From Chitinophagaceae bacterium (lineage in GTDB: Bacteria > Bacteroidota > Bacteroidia > Chitinophagales > Chitinophagaceae): a stretch of DNA of 49,314 nt. The translations under genes and the position numbers were made by a program. Below the pieces are notes generated by a model that ran no database searches, was not told the DNA's origin, and saw nothing but the letters and a program-made list of their open reading frames with translations. Location: assembly GCA_028288595.1 (NCBI GenBank), contig JAQBNK010000040.1, positions 1-49,314 on the forward strand, written 5' to 3'. Positions 25,962-34,491 of this stretch are shown here, one piece after another (position 1 is the stretch's first letter; the number at the start of each line of letters is the position of its first letter).

Positions 25962-27848
25962 TTGCGCCCATACCTGTTAGCCTTATTTTCAATTTTATCA
26001 CTGCTAAGTTATTCTCAGCAGTGTCCTTCAGATATATTCTACAGGCAATCACTAAAAAACAACAGGACTTTATTTATAAAAGATTCTATTACAACTGTTC
26101 AGTATAAGCAATATATACGAACCGGGTCATCCCAGAGGATGCATGGTGTAAAATATACCCTGCCAGTAGTTTTTCATGTAATGCATAATTATGGGACACC
26201 TGCGGGAACGAATGAAAATCTTTCAGACGCTGTTATTATCAACGCCCTCAGTTATTTAAACGCTTTTTATCGTGGTATAATATGTAATGGCGATACTACC
26301 AGCCCCGATACAGAAATACAATTCTGCCTCGCACAATCAAATACAAATGGCCAGCAGTCTTCCGGAATAACAAGGCATGCGACTAATCTTACAGATATGA
26401 AAATGTGTTGCGATGACGCAACCATGAAACAGATTACAAAAGATCAGCCCGATGTCTATCCGCCTGATAAATACATTAATATCTGGGTCGTGAATTCTAT
26501 TTGCCCGGATTGCATTCCGCTGTGTGATGTTGCAGGTTATGCAACACTTCCTTCTGCCGGCCCGGGTTCAACCGATGGAATTGTGATAGAAGCGAATACA
26601 CTTACCAGTTGCGAAGGAGTTAAAACACTCGTTCACGAAATGGGTCACTATCTCGGCTTGCTTCATCCCTTTCAAAACGGGTGTGCGAACGGTGACTGCC
26701 TTACAGATGGTGATGGTGTTTGTGATACACCACCTGTTGACGACTTTTCAATTTATAATTATGATTGTACCGCTCCCGGCGGCGGAACAAAGAACTCGTG
26801 CCGGACAGACGTAAATTTTAGTGACACAAATAACCCCTTTACTGTTGAGCAATTAGATCTTCAGCAGAACTTTATGGACTATTCGCCTGCCACCTGTAAA
26901 AATAGTTTTACCCAGGGCCAAATAGATAGAATGATATTTTATCTCACCAACACCAGGAATTATTTATTGAGTTCCGGCGGATGCAATCCACCAATTGATT
27001 CTTCCGTAAGCAACATAGATGATACCGCGAACATCATCTCTCCCCCACCGTCCTGTCCTGTTTCTTACAGAGCAAATTTAATAAGAGGCAGAAAAGTTGT
27101 TTGCGCAGGCGATGTAGTTACTTACAGCACTTTCTTTATCTGCAATACTCCTAATACCTGGAAATTATCAGGCGATGGCGCATTACTGAGTTCGTCTAAT
27201 ACTTCCATTCGTGTTAGTTTTAAAAATGCGGGAACCGCTGCCATAACATTAAGCGTACACAACATTTGCAATACAGAGTTTACAGACACATTATTTGTTA
27301 CTATAAATCCTGTACCTGGTATTTCTCTCCCGGAAAAACAGGTAATTGTTTGCCCTGATGAAGTCCCCGTTCTTCATCCCGTAAGTGCAGGAGATTATTT
27401 CAAAGTTGTGAACCAGGGTTCCGCATCATGGGCGAATTATAAAAATACCGGCACATTATCATTACCATTTCAGGCCACCGATAGTTGCTATTTTATTCAT
27501 CCTTATTTTAATAATAATTTCTGCACGGTAACAGATTCATTTTGTATAAAAGTTTTATGCACAGATGAGGTCGAAGTCCCCACCGCTTTTACTCCAAATG
27601 GAGATAACCTGAATGACATACTAAAACCTGTTTATTATAAACATCTTCATTATATAGTGCAATTACAGCAATTCAGTATTTATAACAGGTGGGGCGTTCT
27701 TGTATTCATGAGCAGCGATATTGAGAAAGGATGGAATGGAATTCAAAACGGTATCAAAATGAATTCCGGTACTTATGTCTGGACACTTGACTATCTCGTT
27801 AATAACAAACTGAAAAAGAAAAAAGGGACCGTTATATTAATAAGATAG
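25962..27848 (+). CDS. secreted M43-type (pappalysin-like) zinc metalloprotease with T9SS type B tail
   Basis: 628 residues if TTG at 25962 is the start, giving MRPYLLALFSILSLLSYSQQ as signal peptide. No in-frame ATG precedes the mature region, and earlier TTG codons lie next to or inside a hairpin. The catalytic motif HEMGHYLGLLH has His225, Glu226, His229 and His235, the extended metzincin zinc site, and a Met-turn NFMDYSPATC follows. Cysteine-rich loops fit the M43 cytophagalysin group. Ig/PKD-like domains follow, then a type B sorting domain (PTAFTPNGDNLNDIL, YNRWGVLVF, GWNGIQNG, SGTYVWTL). The protein would be exported by T9SS and degrade extracellular protein. Upstream context gives no operon partner. 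Confidence 0.85.
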   Translation: MRPYLLALFSILSLLSYSQQCPSDIFYRQSLKNNRTLFIKDSITTVQYKQYIRTGSSQRMHGVKYTLPVVFHVMHNYGTPAGTNENLSDAVIINALSYLNAFYRGIICNGDTTSPDTEIQFCLAQSNTNGQQSSGITRHATNLTDMKMCCDDATMKQITKDQPDVYPPDKYINIWVVNSICPDCIPLCDVAGYATLPSAGPGSTDGIVIEANTLTSCEGVKTLVHEMGHYLGLLHPFQNGCANGDCLTDGDGVCDTPPVDDFSIYNYDCTAPGGGTKNSCRTDVNFSDTNNPFTVEQLDLQQNFMDYSPATCKNSFTQGQIDRMIFYLTNTRNYLLSSGGCNPPIDSSVSNIDDTANIISPPPSCPVSYRANLIRGRKVVCAGDVVTYSTFFICNTPNTWKLSGDGALLSSSNTSIRVSFKNAGTAAITLSVHNICNTEFTDTLFVTINPVPGISLPEKQVIVCPDEVPVLHPVSAGDYFKVVNQGSASWANYKNTGTLSLPFQATDSCYFIHPYFNNNFCTVTDSFCIKVLCTDEVEVPTAFTPNGDNLNDILKPVYYKHLHYIVQLQQFSIYNRWGVLVFMSSDIEKGWNGIQNGIKMNSGTYVWTLDYLVNNKLKKKKGTVILIR

Positions 27849-27909
27849 TCACTCGTCATGTGCTCATTAGATATTAAGCCCGCCAACCATCAACTATCAA
27901 CTGCCAACC

Positions 27910-27937
27910 AAAAAAAGCCCCGCTTACTAAGCAGGGC
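27910..27937 (-). terminator. intrinsic terminator of the head-GIN gene
   Basis: GCCCCGCTT (27917-27925), loop ACT, AAGCAGGGC (27929-27937), with one mismatch; on the minus strand the stem is followed by TTTTTTT. It lies about 26 bases beyond the stop of the minus-strand gene that ends at 27963. Confidence 0.75.
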
Positions 27938-27962
27938 CGGGTTATTTCCAACAGGTTGCAAA

Positions 27963-28679
27963 TTATATTTTACGAATAGAACCGCTGCCCCTGATATGGC
28001 TATTCACTCTCGCATTTCCTGCATAACTCACATTGCCGCTGCCCGAAATATGTACATCCAGTTCTTTGTCTGCTTTCAGTTTTACATCGCCGCTGCCTGA
28101 TACTCTCACTACCGCCGATGAAGCACTCAGGTTAGAACAATCGCCATTACCGCTTCCTGAAACTTTGATGTCTACTTTATCTTTTACTGCGCCTCTCATT
28201 ACCAGATTACCGCTCCCCGATACTTTTATATCTGCATCACCAATACTCGAAAAATCATAATACATATTACCAGAGCCTGATACTTTTATTTCGCTTTTGC
28301 CATTATTCACAAAAGGTCCTTTTGCATGCAGTTCACCACTGCCGCTCATGGAAAGATCTATTAAGGACCTCATCGCCAGCTTTATAACAATTGCCTTCTG
28401 CGGATGAAGCGAATAAAACCGTTTTATTTTTATATCAAGCTGCCCATGCTCCACAGAAGTAACAATGTAAGGAAGCAGGTTTTCTTCAGCAGTGATCTCA
28501 ATACCTTTTGTATCGCCATATTCCAGATGCACATCATAAGGGCCGCCTACCGCGAGAGATTCAAAACTCCCGGTTTCCCGAACCTCTGTTTTAATAATAC
28601 CATTACCGCGAATAGGTCTCCAATCCTGGAAGCTGCAAAAGCAGCAAATCGCTAATGCTAAAAGGAAAATATTTTTCAT
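27963..28679 (-). CDS. head GIN domain-containing secreted protein (DUF2807)
   Basis: 238 residues, signal peptide MKNIFLLALAICCFCSFQ. The GIN/DUF2807 pattern is clear: GNGIIKTEVRETGSFESLAVGGPYDVHLEYGD, ITAEENLLPYIVT, then six to seven beta-helix turns each carrying SGSG (MSGSGELHAKG, VSGSGNMYYDF, VSGSGNLVMRG, VSGSGNGDCSN, VSGSGDVKLKA, ISGSGNVSYAG, RGSGSIRKI). Such proteins are thought to be adhesin heads in Bacteroidota; no enzyme function is known. An intrinsic terminator lies just beyond the stop. Confidence 0.92.
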   Translation of the reverse strand: MKNIFLLALAICCFCSFQDWRPIRGNGIIKTEVRETGSFESLAVGGPYDVHLEYGDTKGIEITAEENLLPYIVTSVEHGQLDIKIKRFYSLHPQKAIVIKLAMRSLIDLSMSGSGELHAKGPFVNNGKSEIKVSGSGNMYYDFSSIGDADIKVSGSGNLVMRGAVKDKVDIKVSGSGNGDCSNLSASSAVVRVSGSGDVKLKADKELDVHISGSGNVSYAGNARVNSHIRGSGSIRKI

Positions 28680-28819
28680 AAACTGGTAGTTTTCCTGCTA
28701 AACGGCTACTCAGCTTGAATGTTACAAAGGAAGGAAAATTTATGAACCCGGCGCTTTGTTCTGTGGTCATCGTTCCTTGCGTCGCACATTTGAGGGTTCT
28801 GTCCCAGATGAGCTTTTTG

Positions 28820-28896
28820 GAACCAAAACGGCGCAATGGCACAGAAAAGCACAGAGGGCCGTTGTGTATCGCTGTGCCGTTGTGTCTCAGTGGTTC
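28820..28896. repeat. imperfect word-repeat hairpin upstream of kynU
   Basis: Arms at 28820-28844 and 28872-28896 both begin or end with GAACCA/TGGTTC and pair strongly over the last 13 bases (11 of 13), with a mismatched middle. The words (GGCACAGAAAAGCACAGAGG) resemble those of the hairpin at 32416. It lies in the 263-base gap between the head-GIN gene and kynU. It is the weakest member of the hairpin set. Confidence 0.5.
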
Positions 28897-28942
28897 AATT
28901 TCATTTATTATCTTGATACCGGTTTTAGAATATATATAAATT

Positions 28943-30199
28943 ATGATCTTCAATACAAATAAAGAAACTGCCCTAAAACTGGATGCCGCAGATGAACTGC
29001 GTTCTCTCAAAACACTTTTTCATTTTCCACAACTGGATAATAAAGACGTAATATATTTCTGCGGCAATTCATTAGGCCTCCTTCCCAAAAATGCAAAGGC
29101 TGCTTTCGATACAGAACTCGAAAGCTGGAAAGAACTGGCTATTGCCGGTTATATGGCAGGAAAGAATCCATGGTTAAAATACCAGGAATATGTAAAGCCG
29201 GCACTTTCAAAAATTGTGGGCGCAAAAGAAAATGAAGTAACAGTAATGAACGCGTTAACTGTAAACCTTCATTTAATGATGATGAGCTTTTATAAGCCAA
29301 CAAAACAACGTTTCAAAATTATTATGGAAGCCGGCGCTTTTCCTTCTGATCAATACGCTGTTGAGACACAGGTAAAACATTACGGGTTTGATCCCGATGA
29401 GGCGATTATCGAAATAGCGCCGCGTAACGGAGAAAAGACCCTGCACACATCCGATATTATTGAAATAATAGAAAAAAATAAAAATGAATTAGCCCTGGTA
29501 TTATTAGGTGGTATTAATTATTATACCGGGCAGTTCTTTGATATGTCTGCTATCACCAAAGCTACTCATGATGCAGGCGCCCTTGCAGGATGGGACCTTG
29601 CACATGCTGCCGGCAATGTTCGCCTGCAGTTACACGAATGGAACGTTGATTTCGCCGTTTGGTGCAGTTATAAATATTTAAATAGCGGTCCGGGTGCAGT
29701 CGGCGGTTGTTTTGTGCACGAAAAATTCGCGAACGATCAGAACACACACCGGTTTGGCGGGTGGTGGGGAAATGATGAGAAAACAAGATTTAAAATGGAG
29801 AAAGGTTTTATTCCAAAAAACGATGCCAGTGGCTGGAACATCAGCACTGCACAGGTGTTTAATACGGTGGCATTAAAAGCATCTCTTGAAATATTTGAGA
29901 AGACAAGTATAGAAGCAATAACGACTAAAAGTGATCAGCTAACAGGCTATCTTGAATATCTTTTATCGCAAATAAAAAATATTTCGTTTGACATTATTAC
30001 TCCATCAAACAAAGCAGAAAGAGGAGCACAACTCTCTCTTTATTTTCATGAGAAAGGGAAAGACATTCACCAGCGAATGATAGACAGTGGCATTGTAGTT
30101 GATTATCGTGAACCCGGGGTAATACGTGTAGCACCAGCGCCTTTGTATTGCTCATTTGAAGATGTGAATCGATTTTATGAAATACTATTATCGTTTTAA
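28943..30199 (+). CDS. kynU: kynureninase
   Basis: 418 residues, full length. Aminotransferase class V fold with PLP lysine Lys244 in CSYKYLNSGPGAVGG, the YFCGNSLGLLPK loop near residue 38, NALTVNLHLMMMSFY, EAGAFPSDQYAVE, LGGINYYTGQFFDM, GWDLAHAAGNV, and HRFGGWWGND; all are kynureninase signatures. It splits kynurenine or 3-hydroxykynurenine to anthranilate (or its hydroxy form) and alanine in tryptophan breakdown. No other kyn gene is beside it. Upstream lies a word-repeat hairpin. Confidence 0.95.
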   Translation: MIFNTNKETALKLDAADELRSLKTLFHFPQLDNKDVIYFCGNSLGLLPKNAKAAFDTELESWKELAIAGYMAGKNPWLKYQEYVKPALSKIVGAKENEVTVMNALTVNLHLMMMSFYKPTKQRFKIIMEAGAFPSDQYAVETQVKHYGFDPDEAIIEIAPRNGEKTLHTSDIIEIIEKNKNELALVLLGGINYYTGQFFDMSAITKATHDAGALAGWDLAHAAGNVRLQLHEWNVDFAVWCSYKYLNSGPGAVGGCFVHEKFANDQNTHRFGGWWGNDEKTRFKMEKGFIPKNDASGWNISTAQVFNTVALKASLEIFEKTSIEAITTKSDQLTGYLEYLLSQIKNISFDIITPSNKAERGAQLSLYFHEKGKDIHQRMIDSGIVVDYREPGVIRVAPAPLYCSFEDVNRFYEILLSF

Positions 30200-30205
30200 A
30201 ATACA

Positions 30206-30259
30206 ATTACCGCAGAGCCGCAAAGACGCAAAAGGCTTTCCCTGCGTCCTTGCGGTAAT
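30206..30259. repeat. word-repeat hairpin between kynU and the GDSL gene
   Basis: ATTACCGCA (30206-30214) pairs perfectly with TGCGGTAAT (30251-30259). Inside, GACGCA (30225-30230) pairs with TGCGTC (30243-30248). The plus strand reads as CGCAAAGACGCAAAAGG-like words. It lies just after the kynU stop and may act as its transcript end. Confidence 0.65.
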
Positions 30260-30271
30260 AAAAAAGAAAAT

Positions 30272-30886
30272 ATGTCACATCATCTTCATAGTTACTTAGC
30301 CCTCGGCGATTCTTACACCATCGGTGAAGGACTACCCTTGCACGAAAGCTTTCCTTATCAATTAATCCAGTTGCTCAGGGAAAAAGGATTGCATTTTTAT
30401 GCGCCTGAAATAGTTGCCCAAACCGGCTGGACAACATCAGAGCTTGCTGAACATTTATTGCATCACCAGTTAAATGAAAAGTATGACTTTGCTACTCTTT
30501 TGATAGGCGTTAACAATCAATACCGCGGGTTAAGCATCGAAGATTATAAAACAGATTTTGAATTCCTGTTAAGAAAAGCTGTTCACTATGCCGGCGGAAT
30601 TTCAGATCATGTTTTTATTCTCTCCATTCCTGATTATAGTAAAACTCCATTTGTAAAAGGAAAGGACACGCATAAAATTGAAACAGAGATCAATGCTTAT
30701 AATGAATTGAATAAAAACATAGCGCAGCAGCAAAAAGTTCAGTACATCAGCATCACTGATGAATCAAAAAAAACGGCAAAAGATAAAAGTTTATTAGCTG
30801 CTGATGGATTACATTATTCCGCGGTGGCATATAAAACCTGGGCAGAAAGTATTGCTGAAAAAATATCTGAACTTATTAAACACTAG
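30272..30886 (+). CDS. SGNH/GDSL hydrolase family protein
   Basis: 204 residues without a signal peptide, so likely cytoplasmic. Block I ALGDSYTIGEG with Ser14, block II QTGWTTSEL (Gly), block III LIGVNNQYRG with Asn, and block V DGLHYSAVAY with a catalytic Asp and His. This is an esterase or lipase of the SGNH superfamily; substrate unknown. Its stop is 2 bases from the stop of the convergent pyrF gene. Confidence 0.88.
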   Translation: MSHHLHSYLALGDSYTIGEGLPLHESFPYQLIQLLREKGLHFYAPEIVAQTGWTTSELAEHLLHHQLNEKYDFATLLIGVNNQYRGLSIEDYKTDFEFLLRKAVHYAGGISDHVFILSIPDYSKTPFVKGKDTHKIETEINAYNELNKNIAQQQKVQYISITDESKKTAKDKSLLAADGLHYSAVAYKTWAESIAEKISELIKH

Positions 30887-30888
30887 CA

Positions 30889-31734
30889 TCATTTCATAAA
30901 GGCCTGCATTTCCTGCTGGTAATCCCGGGCTGCAAAAGCGGCTGCTTCAGCAAAATCTTTTTTAACAGAAGCATATATTACAGCACGACTCGCATTGATT
31001 AACAACCCGACATCTTCATTCATACCATATTTTACTACGTCTTCTAAACTACCTCCCTGTGCACCCACACCAGGAACGAGTAAAAAATGTTCAGGAATTA
31101 TTGAACGCACATTTTCCAGGTCTGCAGTTTGCGTTGCACCAATAACAAACATTAGATTTTCTGTTGTTCCCCACGATGCGATCTTTTCAATCACCTTTTC
31201 ATAAACTGCTTTATTACGGTTGGGCCCCTGAACAAGAGACAGCTCATCCGCATTTTTCTGAACAATTAATCTTTGAAAATCATTGCTTCCTGCATTAGAC
31301 GTGAGGCCCAGAACAATCGTCCATTTATTTTCATATTCAAGGAATGGTCTTATACTATCTTCTCCCATATATGGTGCTACCGTAACAGCATCAAAAGGAA
31401 AAGTTTCAAAAAAGGTTTTTGCATATTGGGCTGAAGTATTGCCGATGTCGCCACGTTTGGCATCAGCAATCTTAAAATGTGAAGAAGGAATATAATGAAG
31501 TGTCTCTTCAATTATCTCCCAGCCTTTTACTCCCATTGATTCATAAAAAGCCGTATTGATCTTATAACCAACACAATGATCTTTAGTTGCATCGATTAGG
31601 GCTTTATTAAACTCAATGATCCCGTTTTTATCTTTTGAAAGATGTGCCGGCATTTTGTTTACATCAGTATCTAATCCTACACATAAAAAACTCCGTTTGT
31701 CCCTGATTGTTTCTACTAACTGTTTTCGGTTCAT
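30889..31734 (-). CDS. pyrF: orotidine-5'-phosphate decarboxylase (type 2)
   Basis: 281 residues, the longer type 2 form. Marks: [30 protein letters not shown] with the catalytic Asp91-x-Lys93...Asp96 array, [23 protein letters not shown] and [10 protein letters not shown]. It makes UMP from OMP, the last step of pyrimidine synthesis. It follows the FMN-binding protein gene on the same strand, from which it is separated by a terminator-like hairpin. Confidence 0.95.
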   Translation of the reverse strand: MNRKQLVETIRDKRSFLCVGLDTDVNKMPAHLSKDKNGIIEFNKALIDATKDHCVGYKINTAFYESMGVKGWEIIEETLHYIPSSHFKIADAKRGDIGNTSAQYAKTFFETFPFDAVTVAPYMGEDSIRPFLEYENKWTIVLGLTSNAGSNDFQRLIVQKNADELSLVQGPNRNKAVYEKVIEKIASWGTTENLMFVIGATQTADLENVRSIIPEHFLLVPGVGAQGGSLEDVVKYGMNEDVGLLINASRAVIYASVKKDFAEAAAFAARDYQQEMQAFMK

Positions 31735-31743
31735 ATTATTTTA

Positions 31744-31768
31744 TAAAAAAAGAGGGCTAACCCTCTTT
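31744..31768 (-). terminator. intrinsic terminator overlapping the 3' end of the FMN-binding gene
   Basis: AAAGAGGG (31749-31756), loop CTAA, CCCTCTTT (31761-31768); on the minus strand a T run follows. The TAG stop codon of the minus-strand gene lies in the loop, so the last coding codons form one arm. Confidence 0.8.
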
Positions 31769-32392
31769 GCTGTATAAATGATCTTTACGTGTTTTCATTT
31801 CTTCTGCAATTTTAATTGCACCTGCATCACCTTCGTTAAGCTTTGTAATAATATGCTCATAACTTTTTTTATCCCGGTTCTGGCTCAGCTTAAAAATGTG
31901 TTCTGTCTTTTCTACCTTTATCTCGAAAGCAACTATTGCTTTTATTAAACGCTGAATATATTCGCGCGGTAAATTTTTAAAGAGTGACGGCGAATTATCC
32001 TTCTCAAAAAATGCAGTAGTTCTTTCCAGAACTTCCAGCAATTTTTCTTCTTCAAGAAAATTCATTTTGCCTCTTGCATGCACAGACATATAGTTCCAGG
32101 TAGAGCCTTGCTGCGGGTTTGCATACCAGCTCGCGCTTACATAGGTATGAGCGCCTGTGAAAACAACCAAAGCATTTTCATTTTGACTGAAAGCTCTATG
32201 ATGATCTGTGTTTTTCATCATGTGTCCGCGTAAGATGATCTGCCCGTTATTTTCTTCTATTAGAAAAGGCACCTGCGTTACAACGGGTTCTTGTTCTGCA
32301 TTACAACCGCTAAGAAAAGCAAAAGGATGAGCTTTGATGAATGCCCGTATTTTTTGAGGGTCTTGTTCTTTATATTCCGGCAGGTTGTACAT
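31757..32392 (-). CDS. FMN-binding negative transcriptional regulator (PaiB-like)
   Basis: 211 residues from the ATG at 32392, giving MYNLPEYKEQDPQKIRAFI, the standard PaiB start; a longer frame to 32473 begins in a repeat hairpin and is rejected. Family marks: HPFAFLSG, PVVTQVPFLI, LRGHMMKNTDHH, VVFTGAHTYVSASWYA, TWNYMSVHARGKM, IKAIVAFEIKVEKTEHIFKLSQNRD. Split-barrel FMN-binding fold. In Bacillus PaiB is linked to control of protease and sporulation genes; in other bacteria the role is unclear. Confidence 0.92.
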   Translation of the reverse strand: MYNLPEYKEQDPQKIRAFIKAHPFAFLSGCNAEQEPVVTQVPFLIEENNGQIILRGHMMKNTDHHRAFSQNENALVVFTGAHTYVSASWYANPQQGSTWNYMSVHARGKMNFLEEEKLLEVLERTTAFFEKDNSPSLFKNLPREYIQRLIKAIVAFEIKVEKTEHIFKLSQNRDKKSYEHIITKLNEGDAGAIKIAEEMKTRKDHLYSKEG

Positions 32393-32415
32393 GGAGGCGA
32401 AGATAAAAAAAATTT

Positions 32416-32561
32416 GCCACCAAGACACGACGGCACAAAGAGGAAAAAGAGAAGAATTTATAAAGTAAAACAAGAGAAACCAATAAACTAAATGGCATAT
32501 CTGGGAGATATGCCATTTAGTTTAAACTTTGTGCCTCTTTGTGTCTTCGTGTCTTGGTGGC
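32416..32561. repeat. nested pair of hairpins (CACCAAGACACGA word repeat)
   Basis: Outer arms 32416-32443 and 32534-32561 (28 bases) pair at 26 positions; the right arm reads GTGTCTTCGTGTCTTGGTGG. Inside lies a second, perfect 18-base-pair stem AAACTAAATGGCATATCT (32485-32502) with loop GGG and its complement (32506-32523). The structure fills the gap between mrp (end 32631) and the FMN-binding gene (start 32392), both on the minus strand, and is the largest hairpin in the window. Confidence 0.85.
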
Positions 32562-32630
32562 GAAGTTCAATAAAGAACAGAACGTCCAATGGTGCGACGC
32601 AACAGACGATCAGAAAAGTTATACAGCTGG

Positions 32631-33725
32631 TTACACCGTTACTTCTATCGTTTGCGTTTTTGGTAACCCTGCATTACGGATAGAAATGTTTCGTACAACT
32701 ACATTCGCAAAATCTTCAAATGCTTTTTTAGAAATGAGATCATCACTCAGCATTACCGGAACACCCTGGTCTCCGCCTTCACGAATAGATTGCACCAGTG
32801 GAATCTGTCCGAGAAAAGGAAGGTCATATTCCATTGCGAGTTTTTTTCCACCTTCTTTTCCAAAGATGTAATATTTATTTTCTGGTAATTCAGCTGGAGT
32901 AAACCAGGCCATGTTTTCAACCAGCCCGATGATGGGTACATTTACTTGTGCCTGTCCAAACATAGCGATCGCTTTTTTCGCATCTGCCAGTGCCACATCC
33001 TGCGGTGTGGTAACGACCACGGCCCCTGTAATAGGAACGGTTTGCATAAGTGTTAAATGAATGTCGCCGGTACCCGGTGGCATATCGATCACTAAGTAAT
33101 CGAGTTCGCCCCAATCAACTTCTGTAACAAACTGGCGAATGGCACTGCTTGCCATAGGACCTCGCCATACGACTGCATTTTTTTCATCAACCAATAAACC
33201 GATACTCATTAATTTAAGATCGAAGCGGTCCAATGGTACGATCATCCCTTTTCCATCTACGTTTTTCATCATTGGACGCTGACCGCGAACACCAAACATA
33301 ATAGGAACACTGGGGCCGTAGATATCCGCATCCATCAATCCCACTTTAGCGCCTCCCGCTGCAAATGCTAATGCAAGATTTGCTGCTACCGTACTTTTTC
33401 CTACGCCACCTTTACCGCTCACTACCGCGATAATATTTTTTACCCCGGGCAATACCCGGAGGTCAGTGCGTTTAGTATTTGTATTCGAAGTAAAATTTAC
33501 CTGCACTTCAGCCTGTTTATTTACCAGTAGCTTAACCGCATTGATACAAGCATTACCAATCAGGTCTTTTAACGGGCATGCAGGGGTCGTAAGTATCACC
33601 GTAAAACTTACTTTATTTCCATCGATCTTTATATCCTTCACCATGTTAAGCGTAACAAGGTCCTTTCCAAGATCGGGCTCCTGAACATTGCTTAAAGCGG
33701 TAAGTATTTCATTTTCAGTCATCAT
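32631..33725 (-). CDS. mrp: Mrp/NBP35-type iron-sulfur carrier ATPase
   Basis: 364 residues. An N-terminal MIP18-like domain (residues 1-85, LSNVQEPDLGKDLVTLNMVK, TTPACPLKD) is followed by the ParA/MinD-like ATPase domain with SGKGGVGKST at 103-112, DADIYGPSVP, WRGPMASSAIRQF, DYLVIDMPPGTGD and TTPQDVALAD. It would carry Fe-S clusters to apoproteins in the cytoplasm. Two ATG codons start the frame; 33725 is used. A CAAAATTA at 33757-33764 is a -7 box on the minus strand. The nested hairpin lies downstream. Confidence 0.93.
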   Translation of the reverse strand: MMTENEILTALSNVQEPDLGKDLVTLNMVKDIKIDGNKVSFTVILTTPACPLKDLIGNACINAVKLLVNKQAEVQVNFTSNTNTKRTDLRVLPGVKNIIAVVSGKGGVGKSTVAANLALAFAAGGAKVGLMDADIYGPSVPIMFGVRGQRPMMKNVDGKGMIVPLDRFDLKLMSIGLLVDEKNAVVWRGPMASSAIRQFVTEVDWGELDYLVIDMPPGTGDIHLTLMQTVPITGAVVVTTPQDVALADAKKAIAMFGQAQVNVPIIGLVENMAWFTPAELPENKYYIFGKEGGKKLAMEYDLPFLGQIPLVQSIREGGDQGVPVMLSDDLISKKAFEDFANVVVRNISIRNAGLPKTQTIEVTV

Positions 33726-33756
33726 CCATATTTTTGTTAAAAAGCCAGCGGCGGGG

Positions 33757-33764
33757 CAAAATTA
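33757..33764 (-). promoter_or_regulatory. -7 box (TAATTTTG) for mrp
   Basis: On the minus strand TAATTTTG fits TAnnTTTG exactly, 31 bases before the mrp ATG. No TTTG is evident at -33. Confidence 0.4.
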
Positions 33765-33843
33765 AACGGTTGTGCCCTTATTTTGTTTTTGTTATACGGA
33801 ATAGTTATTGAAGTATGATTAAAATTGAAAGGCGAAGACGTTC

Positions 33844-34491
33844 ATGAAAAAATTAATAAAATATTTACTGCTGATTATTATTATTGGTGGAGGCGGAATA
33901 AAAGCGGTTGCACAAAATAATACTAACAATAAAGATTCAGTAGTACAGCTTTATGGAGTGGTGATGACGGCTGATAGCCTGAGGGGATTACCTTCTGTAA
34001 GTGTAATCGTTGAAAATAAAGGACGGGGTACAATGACAAATGAGCAGGGCGTTTTTTCTATTGCTGTTTTGAAGGGTGATAAAATACGTTTTTCAAGTGT
34101 TGGATTTAAGGACCAGGAGATCAATATTCCAAAAAATTTAGAAGGCACTGATTACAGCGTTATTCAATTGCTCGTAACAGATACCGCCTATTTGCCTGCT
34201 TATGTTTTAAAACCGAGACCGTCAAGATCACAATTCGAAAGAGATTTTGTGAGTACGAATATTCCTGCGGATCAATATGAAATTGCGCGCCAAAATACCG
34301 ATGAAGCGAAGCGAAGAGTTTTAGTAGCAACGTTACCTGCAGATGGACGTGAAGCTGTTGCGCTTCAGCAGAGACAAGCAGCAGCGAGATATTATTATAA
34401 TGGACAGCAGGCACCGATTAATTTATTGAACCCATTTGCCTGGGCTGAATTTATTAAAGCATGGAAACGCGGAGACTTTAAGAGAAAATAA
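33844..34491 (+). CDS. secreted CarboxypepD-reg-like domain protein
   Basis: 215 residues, signal peptide to about AVAQ. Residues 35-115 form a carboxypeptidase regulatory-like beta-sandwich (VQLYGVVMTADSLRGLPSVSVIVENKGRGTMTNEQGVFSI, KIRFSSVGFKDQEINIP), the same domain that opens SusC proteins, but here no receptor follows. The C-terminal half is charged and helical (SRSQFERDFVSTNIPADQYEIARQ) and ends FKRK. Function unknown; such stand-alone proteins are common in Bacteroidota envelopes. Confidence 0.8.
   Translation: MKKLIKYLLLIIIIGGGGIKAVAQNNTNNKDSVVQLYGVVMTADSLRGLPSVSVIVENKGRGTMTNEQGVFSIAVLKGDKIRFSSVGFKDQEINIPKNLEGTDYSVIQLLVTDTAYLPAYVLKPRPSRSQFERDFVSTNIPADQYEIARQNTDEAKRRVLVATLPADGREAVALQQRQAAARYYYNGQQAPINLLNPFAWAEFIKAWKRGDFKRK

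Noticed and set aside
27858-28100. 80-codon plus-strand open frame
   Set aside because: It runs through a terminator and then antisense to the head-GIN gene, has no family pattern, and its codons follow the SGSG repeats of the real gene.
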